Shown: positions 41,831-53,870 of the stretch, piece after piece
Numbering within the stretch: the first letter of the stretch is position 1
Layout: the number at the start of each line of letters is the position of its first letter
Notes under the pieces: model-generated
Seen by the model: the letters and a program-made list of their open reading frames with translations, nothing else
Database searches by the model: none
What the model was told of the DNA's origin: nothing
Program-made: the position numbers and the translations under genes
Source of the DNA: Chelydra serpentina
Lineage: Eukaryota; Chordata; Testudines; Chelydridae
DNA length: 64,000 bases
Direction of reading: 5' to 3'
Assembly (NCBI GenBank): GCA_037349315.1
Contig: JBAIAC010000030.1
Coordinates: forward strand, 10,065,501-10,129,500

Positions 41831-42686
41831 TAGGTTTTGTCCACGTAAGGACATTTTTTCAATGTAAACTAAGATGTAACGTTAAACTGATAGTAATACA
41901 GGGTGTGATGGGGGTGTGCTCCCCACACTGGCCCTGCAAGAGCTGAATTGGGCCAGGTGGGGCCATTCAGCTGATTAGGCTGCAAACAAGGGAGCCTTAA
42001 GAGGCAGCTTATTAGGGGGAAGCTCACCTGTGCAGGAATGGAGGGGGCCTATATAAACCAGGATGCTCACAATAGAAGAGGCTGCTAGGAAAGGTTGCAG
42101 TCACTCCCTGGGAAGAGGGAGTTGGAGCTGCTATACCCAGAGAAAGCGGGGGAACCAGACGAGTAGGAAGCAGTCCAGGGAAGGAGCAGTGAGGGCTGAG
42201 AAAGTAAAGACCAGTACTGCTGGGTGGAGGGTCCCTGGATTGGAACCCGGAGTAGAGGGTGGGCCCAGATTTCCTTACCAGCACCGAGAGCATGGCATAA
42301 ACTGGTGGAGCAGTGAACCCAAAGACTGCCTGGGTCACTGTGGGAGTCAGAGAATTGAACCCCAGAAGGGAGGAAACGCTAAACAGCATAGACGGAAGGC
42401 TGTGTCATGAAGAGAACAGCTGCAGCTCCTGAGAGCGAGAGAGGGGCTGCAGAGGAGAAATGGTCGAGATGTAACTGCCGCAAGGGGCGTCGGCCTGACC
42501 CAGCTAATCCCCACAACCGTCAAGAGGCAGCACTGTCCTAGTGAGTAGAGCGACCTGTGACACAGGTATAACCCCCCCCCTCTGGACACTCATATACTGA
42601 AATAACCATGTCTGCATATGTGATTATACCTGTATAACTATATTGGTATAGCTGGTAAAACTGTCCTGGCTAGACAAGGCCTTACA
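41831..42686. mobile_element. TIR MITE split by an LTR
   Basis: The left part (41831-41903) begins TAGGTTTTGTCCACGTAAGG and the right part (42563-42686) ends CCTGGCTAGACAAGGCCTTA, which is an imperfect inverted match. Without the LTR the element is about 195 bp. The match is approximate. Confidence 0.5.
41904..42562 (+). mobile_element. solo LTR-like insertion, 659 bp
   Basis: It begins TGTGATGGGGGTGTG and ends GACCTGTGACA, flanked by CAGGG (41899-41903) and CAGGT (42563-42567), a 4-of-5 match. A TATATAAA box lies at 42050-42057. It shares the stretch ACCCGGAGTAGAGGG with the LTR at 53893-54541, which starts with the same TGTGAT. No coding region; ORFs inside are not retroviral. Confidence 0.7.
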
Positions 42687-44050
42687 ACAAGGACAGAGAG
42701 CGCGCCCATTTCACTGCTGTGACCCTCAATCAAAATCAGGAAAAATAATAATAGTGATACTCTCTAATTCATCTGTTTACATTTTTAGCCCTTTGGGGTC
42801 AGGGCTGTCTCTCACTGTGTACGTACAGTGCTGATTGAAGGGGGGTCCTGATCTCGGTTGGGGTTACTTTAATACCAAAAAAAAATCATAAGACTTGGTA
42901 TGTCTAAGGTAATGAACAAATAGTAAAACAAAACCTGCTAGACTGTATTTATACATCCTAACAAATCAAAAAAAGGGCACAAAGCCACTGTTCTTTTCCT
43001 TTTGCAGTTCATTTTTAACTCATGATACCAATTTGGTCTGCTCACCCTCTTATTGTGAAACTTCTAAAAGAGGCTGTGTTCTTGTTTTTTAATGCATCAA
43101 CCAACTCAAATAGTATATTTTAAGTATTCCTTTAATAAAAACAACACAAACCCTTACAAGGTTATATGTGATCTGATCACCTAGTGAGAAAGTACCTGAG
43201 TTTCAAAACCACTCGCTGAAAGTTATTAAATTCCTGAAGTGAAGTTTGACAAGCAGAGTTCTGGCTGGTTCTTTAAGAAGGATATGCTGTAACGTCGGTA
43301 TTTATATAATGCATTTCTGTGCTGCTGGAGACAGAAAGCAAAAATTGATTATCAGAGGTAGCTTTAGACTACAGTATAATTGACATTGATTCACTGAACT
43401 CCGAGCAGCTATAACATAAATCTGATATTTATCCAGCAAATCACTATTTGTTTATCTTAATTTCATTTCAGGGGAAGCAAAGAATGTGGGAACTGTAACT
43501 AATGTGATACTAATTCTAGACAGAGTCCTCAGTAATTGACACCATTAAAATCTTTCATAAGTTTACTTAGTACCCATATGGCTTTCCATTACTAGACTCT
43601 TGCTGATTGGTCACTGAGTCTTGTTTCCTTCTCCATTTAACGCCTTTTTAATCACCTTTATTATTGTCCTTGCATGACAGTGATATAGAACGCCTGGGTC
43701 CCAACAGAGCCATTCTGTTTTGTGTCAAGAATGCTGACTTTTTGGGTTTGTGTTCTTGAGTAACTTAAGTGTTTAACTCTTGGTTTAAGGGCTGGACAAC
43801 TTTGACCATTTATACCATCTGTAGACAGTGATGTAGCAACATCTAGTGATCAGCTCTCATACTTCAGGGTGAAAGATGATGGGAGTTCAGGAAGGAATTA
43901 TTTACCATTAGGTATGTATATTATGGATTTTTCACCTTCCTTGGGTATCTGCAGCCTCCATGCTCAAAGGATTGTCCATTCCACCAACAGAAGTTGGTCC
44001 AATAAAATATATTACCTCACATTCCTTGTCTCTCTACTGGTAACCATTAT
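42687..44050. other. intergenic; one repeat tail
   Basis: About 43960-44035 ('ccaccaacagaagttggtcc', 'aataaaatatattacctcac') is the tail of a repeat common in turtles. The rest is unrecognised. Confidence 0.45.
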
Positions 44051-44811
44051 TAGTACGGTCCTACCAAATTCATGGTCATGAGAAACACGTCACGGACCAT
44101 GAAATCTAGTCTCCGCCTGTGAAATCTGGTCCTTTGTGTGCTTTTACCCTATACTATACAGATGAGACCAGCATTTCTCAAATTAGAGGCCCTGACCCAA
44201 AAAGGAGTTGCAGAGGGGTTGCAAGGTTATTTTAGGGGGGGCACGGTATTGCCACCCTTACTTCTGCGCTGCCTTCAGAGCTGGGCAGCCGGAGAGCGGT
44301 GGCTGTTGGCCGGGCGCCCCGTTGGGAAGGCAGCGCCCCGCCAGCAGCAGCGCAGAAGTAAGAGTGGCAATACCATACCAGGCCCTCCTTACTTCTGCGC
44401 TGCTGCCTTCAGAGTTGGGCGACCAGAGCGTGGCGGCTGCTGACTGAGGGCCCAGCTCTGCAGGCAGCAGCGCAGAAGTAAGGGTGGCAATACCGTACCA
44501 TGCCCTCCTTACTTCTGCGCTGCTGCTAGCAGCGGCTCTGCCTTCAGAGCTGGTCTCTCAGCCAGCAGCCGCTGCTCTTCAGCTGCCCAGCTCTGAAGTC
44601 AGCACCGCCGTGCAGTAGTGCAGAAGTAAGGGTAGCAGTACCGCATCCCCCCTAAAATAACCTTATGACCCCCCACACACAATTCCTTTTTGGGTCAGGA
44701 CCCCTACAATTACAACACCGTGACATTTCAGATATAAATCATGATTTGAGCGATTTACGATTTTTACAATCCTATGACCATGAAATGGACCATGAATTTG
44801 ATGGGGCTCTA
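44051..44811 (+). mobile_element. GC-rich TIR element, copy 1
   Basis: It starts with a stretch containing CCTACCAAATTCATGGTC and ends GACCATGAATTTG followed by ATGGGGCTCTA. The interior has repeated, partly inverted modules CCTTACTTCTGCGCTGCTG and CAGCAGCGCAGAAGTAAG. Arms of AAAAGGAGTT and AATTCCTTTTTGGGTCAGG frame the centre. Copy 2 at 49627-50260 is the same element reversed. A hAT or related DNA transposon is likely; no transposase. Confidence 0.75.
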
Positions 44812-45629
44812 GTTATAAGTTACCACACAGCACTTCCCATGCAAGCTTTTATCTTTATTCTTACATTAAAAAGCATTACAAAGAAAACATGAAAAACAAT
44901 AAAAGAACCTACATTCATGCAATGAGTTTACCAGAGTTCACGCTAACCCTAACAGATTCTGACAGGAGCAGTCCTTCAAACCCCCACTGAAGGGGGATTC
45001 CTTGTGGTTACAAGTTGATCACACATTCAGCTCAGAACAAGCACACTCGTAACATAACTCATGAAGTCCGCCCTTTATACAGTTCAGGGGTCTTTGCTCT
45101 GGAGTTTCCAGGAGCAGGTAATTGGTAGACAATGGTTTGTCCTCCCAGAGGGTAGCTTGAAAAAGGAGGATTCCAAGTGGGTCATTTGTATTCTTCAGGC
45201 ACTTACTAGGAAATCCACTTCAAAGGACTTTTTGGAACAATGACTGTGAAGTTCCTAATACCTTCCAGGTATTGCATTGGTCTCCCAGAGAAGGTACATA
45301 AAGTACATACAATTCCACAACACATACACAATTGCATTTTTAATATAGTGGACATGAAAGATATTAAACTTAATTCAGTAGTGTTCATTCAGGATATTGC
45401 AGGATCCTGTCAGTCTGTCATAGCAGGGTATAAGTGCTAATGTGCCAGTTACTGTTATAAAACACCTTGTCAGCTAACTTCCACATACCCATGCATAATA
45501 CAGCTTGCCAAAAACAGTTTAATTATAATGAAACAACAAGGTGCACACGGCCTGATTTTATAGCTGAAAAACTGTTTGGTGATGGAGAGGTTTTGCAGCC
45601 TTTGACTGACAATGAACTAGTGGCATTCG
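44812..45629. other. intergenic, nothing recognised
   Basis: Composition at 44940-45420 is compatible with an old LTR, but no ends are visible. Confidence 0.3.
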
Positions 45630-45637
45630 CTTTTATT

Positions 45638-45876
45638 CAGTGGCGTAGCCAGGTTTAGAGCACAGGGAGTGGAGCTAAAAAAAAAAAGGCTCTGGGAGCA
45701 AAAAGCGTTGGGAGCAAAAAAAAATGCTCCGCTCTGGCTGCAGCGTAGGAGCAAAAGGCACCGGGAGCAAAAAAAAATGCTCCACAGCAAAAGGCGTCAG
45801 GAGCAAAAAAAACGCGCCGCTTCTGCTCAGTGCGGGAGCAGCCACTCCCCCTGCTCCCTCCCCGGCTACGCTACTG
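45638..45876. mobile_element. 239-bp hAT MITE with perfect 8-bp target duplication
   Basis: The ends are CAGTGGCGTAGCCAGG and CCGGCTACGCTACTG. CTTTTATT flanks both sides (45630-45637 and 45877-45884). The inside is a tandem series of GGGAGCAAAAAAAAATGCTCC-like units, each able to form a small hairpin. Confidence 0.9.
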
Positions 45877-45884
45877 CTTTTATT

Positions 45885-48800
45885 AGGGTGTGACATGGCA
45901 GGATTACAAGCAGGGCTTTGCTAGTGCAATGTAAATACCTGCTTTCCCCACTGAAATGTATTACTCACTCTGATCTGTCCATGCCTGATGGCCAGGGAGG
46001 CAGGCACTGTGGGAGGGAATAAGAGGCTCTTGCAATCTGACCTCCAAGGATAAATAACAGAGGCTCAGCCTTTTGCACTGACACATTACTCTAAAATATT
46101 TATGCCTGAGCATTCAGAATTGCTTAGCCCTGTGGTCTACCTTCTTGGTCCCTACCAGACAACGTCCATAATTCAATGGCACAAAGCAAAGTAAAAAGGC
46201 TACATTAGGGGGAAATATTTTTACTGCCCCCTAAGCAATCTTAAGCGGGAGGAGGAAAGTGCTTAATTGCACAGCCAGCCAGCCAGAGAGGAGACCCCGA
46301 GACTTGCAGCTGCACCCGTTTGTTCTGGGCAACAGAACAAGCAGGGAGTCGGGTTTCACTGTAACTGCAATGGGCTTTAGCCCTGGTTATTTTTAGATAG
46401 GAGATATTTTTTTTAAAAAGTGGTCCCTGATGTCAAATGCTCTGGTTGGTCATTTTCACAAAAGCTGCATGAGATTCTCTCTCCTCTTGCCTGCTTTCAG
46501 TAAGGACAGCAGGCAGTCGCTCTGTTGGTAACTGCAGCAGAATTGAATCGTACTGCAGCAACAGAACAAAAGGCGCAGGACTCAGTGCAAGAAGCAGAAA
46601 GTAGGTTAACACTGAAAGGTATGAATGGGAGTAATGATTTCTTCCCATCATGGAAATGGGGTGTTACAGCATCTTTCTTTGGGGACTTGTACATTCACTT
46701 TTTTCTCTCAATATATCATAGCACACAATACTACTTTGCCTCATTTTACTGAATACCTTGCCTTTTAAAAACACTTCCCTTCGGTGGCTCAGTTGGTAGC
46801 ATACTAAGATTTCCAAAGTCACCAGAATTCAGAATTGACCTTGGGATTTGTCCCACTCTGGCAGAGGCTAAGGACACAGGTAGGTGCTTGCACTGAGGGA
46901 GAAGATGAGATTTCAAATAAAGTGGATATTTTCAGTGTAGTAGGATGGGGTTTGGAGGCTAAAATGCACCCTCCCTTGCTTAAAATAAGGTAGGAAGAGA
47001 GGACAAAAGACCATCAAAGTTAGACATGGAAAATGCCAGTAAAGATCATAAGATCCATGTACCTACCAGTCAGTGCCAGAGGGCAGAGTCCCTCAGTAGT
47101 TGAACTGATAATACAGGAAACATGACTGTAAACAAAATTTCCAAGAAAAGGGTGGGGGGGTTTTTTGGTTATTTTATTTAACTTGGCCCAAAACCTGACT
47201 GCACCGAAGACAGAGCTTTGCCATTGACTTTAGTGCTACCAGGACTTGAGCTTTAAATACTTTTAATACAAAACCAAAATAAAAACACAATACCTTGCAC
47301 TATATTGACTCTAAATTTGGGCTCTGGCAGGTTGGGGGTATTTTTCCTTTTGGATCTATCCTAACAGGTGTATAGCTCCTCTTCTTGAGTGAAAGGAGAA
47401 TCTCAGTACAGCACCAGGATTCTATTCCAGGCCTCAACTACTGCAAGGTCTGTCTATTGCAGATATACATGTGCAGACAAGACTCATTTTGGTTAACACT
47501 GGTTTTCTTCATTCTTTGTTTGCACTGACTTCAGGACAAATTGTTATCAGACACCTCAGGTGAATCTCTTGTTGCCTCATTAAAATAAGCTACCATACTG
47601 AACACATGGAAGCATGCAAAAAAGCCAGTGGTACTCAGTAAGAAAGCAACATCAAAATTGCCAACCATGAATCATCAATCTGCAGCCTTTTTTTTTTTTT
47701 AAAGGCTTTTCCTATTTCTTACTTTCCTTCCACTATAATTTTCAGCTGTAGCAATATCCATTAATAGCAGTTACATTGTTACACTGTTGTGACACTTCAG
47801 CAGAGCCCTCATCCATTTCAGTCATTGATCCACTGGCGTGTGCCACATGGCGGGGGAAGGGAAAGGTCGAACTCATTCTTTCTCTCTTCCCCCCACTTCT
47901 TACCGGATGGCAGCCGCTCACTCAAAGCTGTAAATCCCTATCAGGTTTCCGAAGCTTGGTGTTAATTGCCATGGTACAAAATTTGACCCTGGAGAGCAAA
48001 ACTAAAATGAAAGCTGCTGGGCCACAAAGTGGGTGAAACGCTATAGATGGTAATGGAGCTGGAACTGCTTACCTCCGCAATGATTCTGCCCCACAGCCTT
48101 CAGACAACAGTGGGAACTATAAGTTAGCACCTGACCTCTAAAATATACATCCAACGTCTGGCCCTGCTGGAATTCTTCTTGGAGCATAAGCCTGGGGAAG
48201 AGGGAGAATCTAAAGCAATGTACAGAATATGGATCGGAAAGAGACCAACACACAAGCCAGACACCATAGGGATGGGATCTTAAATAATAAATGCAGGTTT
48301 GAACATGGTGAAAAAAACTGGCCTTATTTTGGACACTGGCAGTTAATCCATATTGGAATCTTGTGCTTAAGTAATGTACTGAGTTACAGAATTGTTGAAC
48401 TAAAAGAAACATGTCTATAACTTGATTTTCATTTATTTATTTATTTATTAAATAATCTATCCAAGTTACTTGTGGGCGCACTCTCTCTCTCTCTCCATGT
48501 ATCTTTCCTTTTGTTCTGTTCTTCCTGATCTCTGCCTTCGTTTTGGAGCAGAAAAAAAAAATTCAAAGGATAAAATAAATAAAAATCCTGTTAGTTTTCA
48601 AAGGTCCACACAGCAGTAGTTAATTAGTTTCCAGTCAACTCTAGATTGCCTTTGATCTCTGAAGCTCTTGCAAAGGAATATTTTTCTAAATCTCATGCAT
48701 ATGCATGCCGTTGGATTTACAGGAGATGTAATTTGGAAAGTCTGTAATTACCTGTGCAGTGACACTTATGAAGAGAGACTGATAACACTGTGTTTGTACC

Positions 48801-49626
48801 CCCTCTTCTATCTGCAAAGCATTCCACAAACATGAATTAATTAAGACTAAAACTACACCCCTGTGAAGTAGATGAAGTAAATAATGTTACCCCTATTTTA
48901 CAGATGGGGAAATAGAGGCAAGGGTTACACAGCAAGTGTGAACCCAGATTCTTTTGATTTCAAGACAACTCTGATTTAACCACAATCATTCTTCCAATCA
49001 ATCCACCTTTGCAAGTAGATCATCCACTCAGATTCTTCTTTCATTCCTTAGTGCCCCTTTTCCCCCTCTTAAAGAAACTTTTTAAATGATTTTAAACAAA
49101 GTGCTGTATGCATTCTAGGAAAACAAGTATCTGAGATAACCAAGGTGCAATTAATATTCTCAGTTTTGTAGGAATCTTACTTTCTGCAGTAAAGCCAATA
49201 GTTTGGTCACAAGATACAATTTTGTTTTTCTTTTCTAAGGCACAGCGACTTGGGATTATCTATATATACACATACAGAGTCTGTAGCTGAAACAGTTTCT
49301 TTAAATAAATCGTATACTGTACACTCATTTTGCTTAAAATTGGTCGCCTGTCCAGCTTGTACCCTAGAGGAACCACCAGCCTCACTGTCAGAATCATTTT
49401 CTGTGGCTCTGAACAGGTTCATTAATGAAAGAGCAGCATCAGCTCTGTGGAACATTTTGTCCCTAAAGGAAATGGTGCCAGAAGCAGCCCTAACATGCTT
49501 TCTGGGTCAGTCATGTTTATACAGGGTAGCAAAGATAAGTATTAAGCATGGCTCTCAGGTCCCCCACACAACACTTGGGAATTCTGATTAGTGATCCAAG
49601 AAACAGAAAAATTCCTGGCTAATAAT
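45885..49626. other. intergenic; old SINE pieces and simple repeats
   Basis: About 46784-46830 resembles a tRNA-like head ('ggtggctcagttggtagcat'). About 48800-48975 is an antisense MIR-like copy ('ttttacagatggggaaatag', 'ggttacacagcaagt'). (ATTT)n lies at about 48430-48450 and (CT)n at 48479-48497. No gene supported. Confidence 0.5.
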
Positions 49627-50260
49627 TAGAGCCCTACCAAATTCACAGTCCCCTTTGGTTAATTTCACAGTCATAGGATTTTAAAAATCCTAAATTTCAT
49701 GATTTCAGCTATTTAAATCCAAAATTTCTGAGTGTTGTAATTGTAGGGGTCCTGACCCAAAAAGGAGTTGGGGGGGGGGGGGCGTCACCAGGTTATTGTA
49801 GGGGGAGTTGTGCTACTGTTATCCTTACTTCTGCTCTTCTGCTGGCGGGGCGATGCCTTCAGAGCGGGGTGGTCGGAGAGCGGTGGCTGTTGGCCGGGCA
49901 CCCAGCTCTGAAGGCAGGGCCCCGCCAGCAGCAGTGCAGAAGTAAAGGTGGCAATACCATACCATGCCACCCTTACTTCTGCGCTGCTGCCTTCAGAGCT
50001 GGGCGGATGGAGAACGGAGGCTGCTGACTGACAACCCAGCTCTGCAGGGACCAGCGCAGAAGTAAGGGTGGCAATACCATGACCTCCCCCCCAAATAACC
50101 TTGTGACCCCCTGCAACTCCCTTTTGAGTCAGGGCCCCCAACTTGAGAAATGCTGGTCTCCCCCGTGAAATCTGTATAGTATAGGATAAAATCACACAAA
50201 AGACCAGATTTCACGGTCCGTGACGTGTTTTTCGTGGCCGTGAATTTAGTAGAGACCTAC
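49627..50260 (-). mobile_element. GC-rich TIR element, copy 2 (reversed)
   Basis: It begins TAGAGCCCTACCAAATTCAC and ends GTGAATTTAGTAGAGACCTA. The reverse complement follows copy 1 at 44051-44811, including the segment near the end here (GTGAAATCTGTATAGTATAG) and the ACTTCTGCGCTGCTGCC modules. It contains a poly-G run at about 49769-49782. It is about 130 bp shorter than copy 1. Confidence 0.75.
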
Positions 50261-50838
50261 TTATAACTCTAGCAATTACTCCTGCTAAGCATCTCTGAAG
50301 AGAAATGAAGTACGTTCTGTTTGGCAGCCCATCTGTGCTGAGGATAACAATGTAGTTAGGGACCTGTGAGGTTAGAAGGGAAAAGAATGTGGGTCTCCAT
50401 GCACACAGGCAAATTTGGGAAGCCTGAAAGTGGGTGCCCTTGCTGGACCACTGAGGAGAAATACATGTGACGTTGCCCCAGGCTGTGATACAGTTTTCTA
50501 ACCAACTACCTCATTTAAAATGTTTCACAGCAACTAGCATCTATAGATCCAGAAATACTCATAAAAATTTACTACAGCATTCTACGCTAACAATCCAAAG
50601 CACACGACTTACTCTAGTATAGCAAACCACCTGAGATTTTCCAAAGCTGCCAAGAGACTTGCATAACTAAATTCCCATGAATTTTGAAGGAAATGGGTGT
50701 CTAAGTCCATTAGATAGGCTTGTAAATCTGTTACGTGGTAATATTGTAGAATATTATACAAAGGTTGGTCGACTACTACAATCTGTGTAATACATGCTAG
50801 TTGCTTGAAAAGTAGACCATTAATTTTTATGTAACTAT
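50261..50838. other. intergenic, nothing recognised
   Basis: AT-rich unique-looking sequence. Confidence 0.35.
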
Positions 50839-51073
50839 GGGCATGTCTACCCTGCAATAAAGCACTTGTGGCTAGCCCCTGTCAGCCAACTCAGGCTCAT
50901 GGGGCTGCAAAATTGCAGTGTAGACGTTCAGGCTGGGACGGGAGGTCCTGGAGCCTGGGCTCCTGCCTGAGCCTGAACATCTACACTATAATTATATAGC
51001 CCTGCAGCCTGAGCCCCCAAGTCAGCTGACACAAGCCAGCTGCTGTTGTTTTATTCCACTGTAGATGTACCCT
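50839..51073. mobile_element. palindromic hAT-like MITE
   Basis: The left end GGGCATGTCTACCCTGCAAT and the right end CACTGTAGATGTACCC are inverted. Inner arms also pair: AGCCAACTCAGGCTCATGGG with CCCCCAAGTCAGCTGAC, and GTGTAGACGTTCAGGC with GCCTGAACATCTACAC. The entire unit is one interrupted hairpin. Confidence 0.8.
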
Positions 51074-51255
51074 ATGTATTCTGTTAAAGATATAGTAGGC
51101 CAGATTCTCATTTACACAAAGGGTTCTTTATACCACTCTAATAGTGTAAAGGGACCATACAGCGAGTGAACATTACATTTACACTTACTTCAAGACCTCG
51201 TTGTGCTGCCAGAGCAGTGTAAAGGGACCATCACATATATGAGAATTCAGCTCAT

Positions 51256-51435
51256 TGTCTAGACTAGCAGTGTCCAATACGTTCGCCACTAGCCACATGT
51301 GGATAATAGGCTATTGAATTGTGGCTAATGCATGTGGCTTTTTTATAATGTGGTTAATAAGAAAATTCAAAACTACAAGTGTCGCTAGCAGTGTGGCTAG
51401 CATCTAATTTCTAGTGGACACTGCTGGTCTAGACA
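51256..51435. mobile_element. 180-bp MITE with 21-bp terminal inverted repeats
   Basis: TGTCTAGACTAGCAGTGTCC at the left matches the inverted GGACACTGCTGGTCTAGACA at the right with one mismatch. AT-rich centre; no ORF. Confidence 0.8.
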
Positions 51436-51474
51436 TTTAAAATTGAGTTGCCCAAGATACAAGTCGGAGGATGG

Positions 51475-51660
51475 CCTTCTGGTAAAGGAACTGGACTGGG
51501 ATCTAGGAGATCTGATTTCAAGTGCTGGCTTTGTGACAGACTTCCTGTGTGGCCTCGATCAAGTCAGTTAATCTCTCTGTGCCTCAGTCCATCCATTACA
51601 TGAGGACACCAGAGCGGGGCCTCGTTATAAATTCAGCAAGGACAGTGAGATTCTGAGAGG
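51475..51660 (+). repeat. MIR-like SINE
   Basis: 'ctggactgggatctaggaga', 'cttcctgtgtggcctcgatc' and 'cagttaatctctctgtgcct' match the MIR order on the plus strand. Confidence 0.7.
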
Positions 51661-53856
51661 TTGCTGATGAAAGGCCTATTAATAAATATATTGTATGACT
51701 TATAGGTTGGGGAACATCCTACTGTCCATCATACCAGGACAGCAAAATTCCCAGTCCACACACTTTGACCCAAGCAAGTTGCTGCCCTTCACCGAAAGAT
51801 CTTGGTGCCATTGGTTGACCGGTGTCTCCAAACTGAGACTGATATTGAGTATCCTGCCTCAGCAACCTTACATAGCCACTGAGTACCAGAGAAAAAGTTC
51901 ATTAGCCCGCGTTGCCCCTTGCTAAATTCTTCCTCTGATTATAGAGAATAATCTCTCTAAAGAGGACATTACAAAGTCAATCAAGCAGTGTGTAATAGAT
52001 GATACCATAAAGGGCTGTCAGAGGAATTCCTCTTTCTTCCTTTCTGGGGCAGTAGTCCACCTGTGTACATATATATTAAAGATTTATAATCAAGCCTAGC
52101 TCTAAACTCCTTTGTGAGTGTTAGATTCTGTATTGGTGTGTCTGGGGAGAAGATAGCAAATATGTTTGTTTTGGTTTTTTTGTCAGATCCATTGTGAGTC
52201 TATTATTACAGGTATTCATCTGTTTTATATATATTTCATTTATGAATTTGTAACTATTCCAACTGAGTTGTGCCTCTGAACAGTATATTTCTTCTTTTGG
52301 CCTTTTCTAACCTAAGTAGCTTAGGAATTGAAAAGTGAAATCCAGTAAATTCAGCAGGCCTGCATGTGCTTCCTTTTTTTCTTTTTCTTTTTTTTGACCC
52401 TTTCTACATGTAATTTCAGAAAATTACATAATTCTTATTTAATTTTTTTAAATCTAAAGCTTGGTAAAAGTCAAATATTAATTGTGGCAAAGTATAACTT
52501 CCAGGGATGGTTTGTCTGCAGGTGGCAAATACAAAGGTTATAATTTAATTTATAACTAAAACTATGTACCAACCCTAGAACAAACACACACATTGGACCC
52601 CTGCTGTCTGTCCTCAAAAGATTAACCGTTGAACATGATACACGATCCTTAATTACTACTTCATTTAAAAGGAGCTTTGATGAATTCTGGGACTCCAAAG
52701 AGTAGATGCCAGACCATCCACTTCTCTGGAAACCTTGATTGATTAAATGCAATTAGATTGACTGGGATATTTAATTAAAATTGAAATAAAGCTGAAGCAC
52801 CACATACTATAACAGAACACTAAAAACTAGGGGTAGGCTTGGAGGAAGTTTATATCCTGGACTTTATGGCCCAAGCCCATGTCTAAGACCAATATTTCTA
52901 CTCCTTTGGGTGGCCAAAAAACAATGTCAGTTTTTCTCCATCCTTCCAGTCTTAAAACTACCTTCTTGACTCATGTTCTGAACTCCCAGCTTCAAGACAG
53001 GTCTGCATGAAGCCCACCAGCTAAGATACAGACCCGTTGGCTGGATGACAGAAGAGGGTGACAGAAACCCAGAGTTCAAATATGGTCAAACTTCAGCTGC
53101 CTGGAGAAATCTGTTGCTCAAGTTAAATGGACTTTTATCTATCTTTGGAGTGAAGCAATATTTCAGTGGGTGGTGAAAAATGCGCACACATATATATAGA
53201 CTGTAGTAAATGAAGGCTTGTCTGTTAGACTGAATGTCAGTCTCTGATGTAGGGAATTGATTTGTTTATCACTTTACTTATAAAATCCCACAATAATAAG
53301 ATATTTGTGGTAAACGTCCTATCCTGCCCCAGGAACTATGCTGCAGAAACCAAGCAATATATTTGAAGGGAAAAACCTCTCCCTCTTGCTCTTTACCTAC
53401 CCAATCCTGGAGTGTTTACTGAAGGAAATTTCTAATTGATGTCAATGTAGATACTTCCCAAACTATTGCATGCCCAACATATTTTCTTCTAAACTGTTGA
53501 ATTTTTTAAAAAATACTCTTTTTTCTCTTGTGCTGCAATGTATATGACAGACTTGCACTGAACAAGTGTGAATTCCTTTGTATTTCATATAAGGATGATT
53601 TTTTTTCAAAGGGGGAAAAATCTCACTTTGAGTCTACATAAGTGGAAATACAGATGAGGAGCAGTGCTGACACCAAGAAAATTCCCACTGACTTCATTGC
53701 TGGGGAGTCAATCTGGTTTAATCACATTTATCCCTGGCGTGACTCCACTGACTTCAATCCTGACTTCATTGCCAATGGAGGAAGAGCATGGCCCATCCTG
53801 GTTTTGGTATAAGGGTGAAATTTGCTCCTGTACAGAAAGTCAGCTCAATGTCTAAA
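51661..53856. other. intergenic, mostly unrecognised
   Basis: A T-rich stretch at about 52373-52395 and part of the 'actgacttcaat' old repeat at about 53685-53830 are the only features. Confidence 0.4.
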
Positions 53857-53870
53857 TGTGTAGCATTTAG

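Noticed and set aside
42024..42410. ORFs of 115 and 121 codons
   Set aside because: They fall inside the LTR-like insertion and match no retroelement protein.
48041..48412. Minus-strand ORF of 123 codons
   Set aside because: No recognisable domain, no splice context and ordinary intergenic composition.
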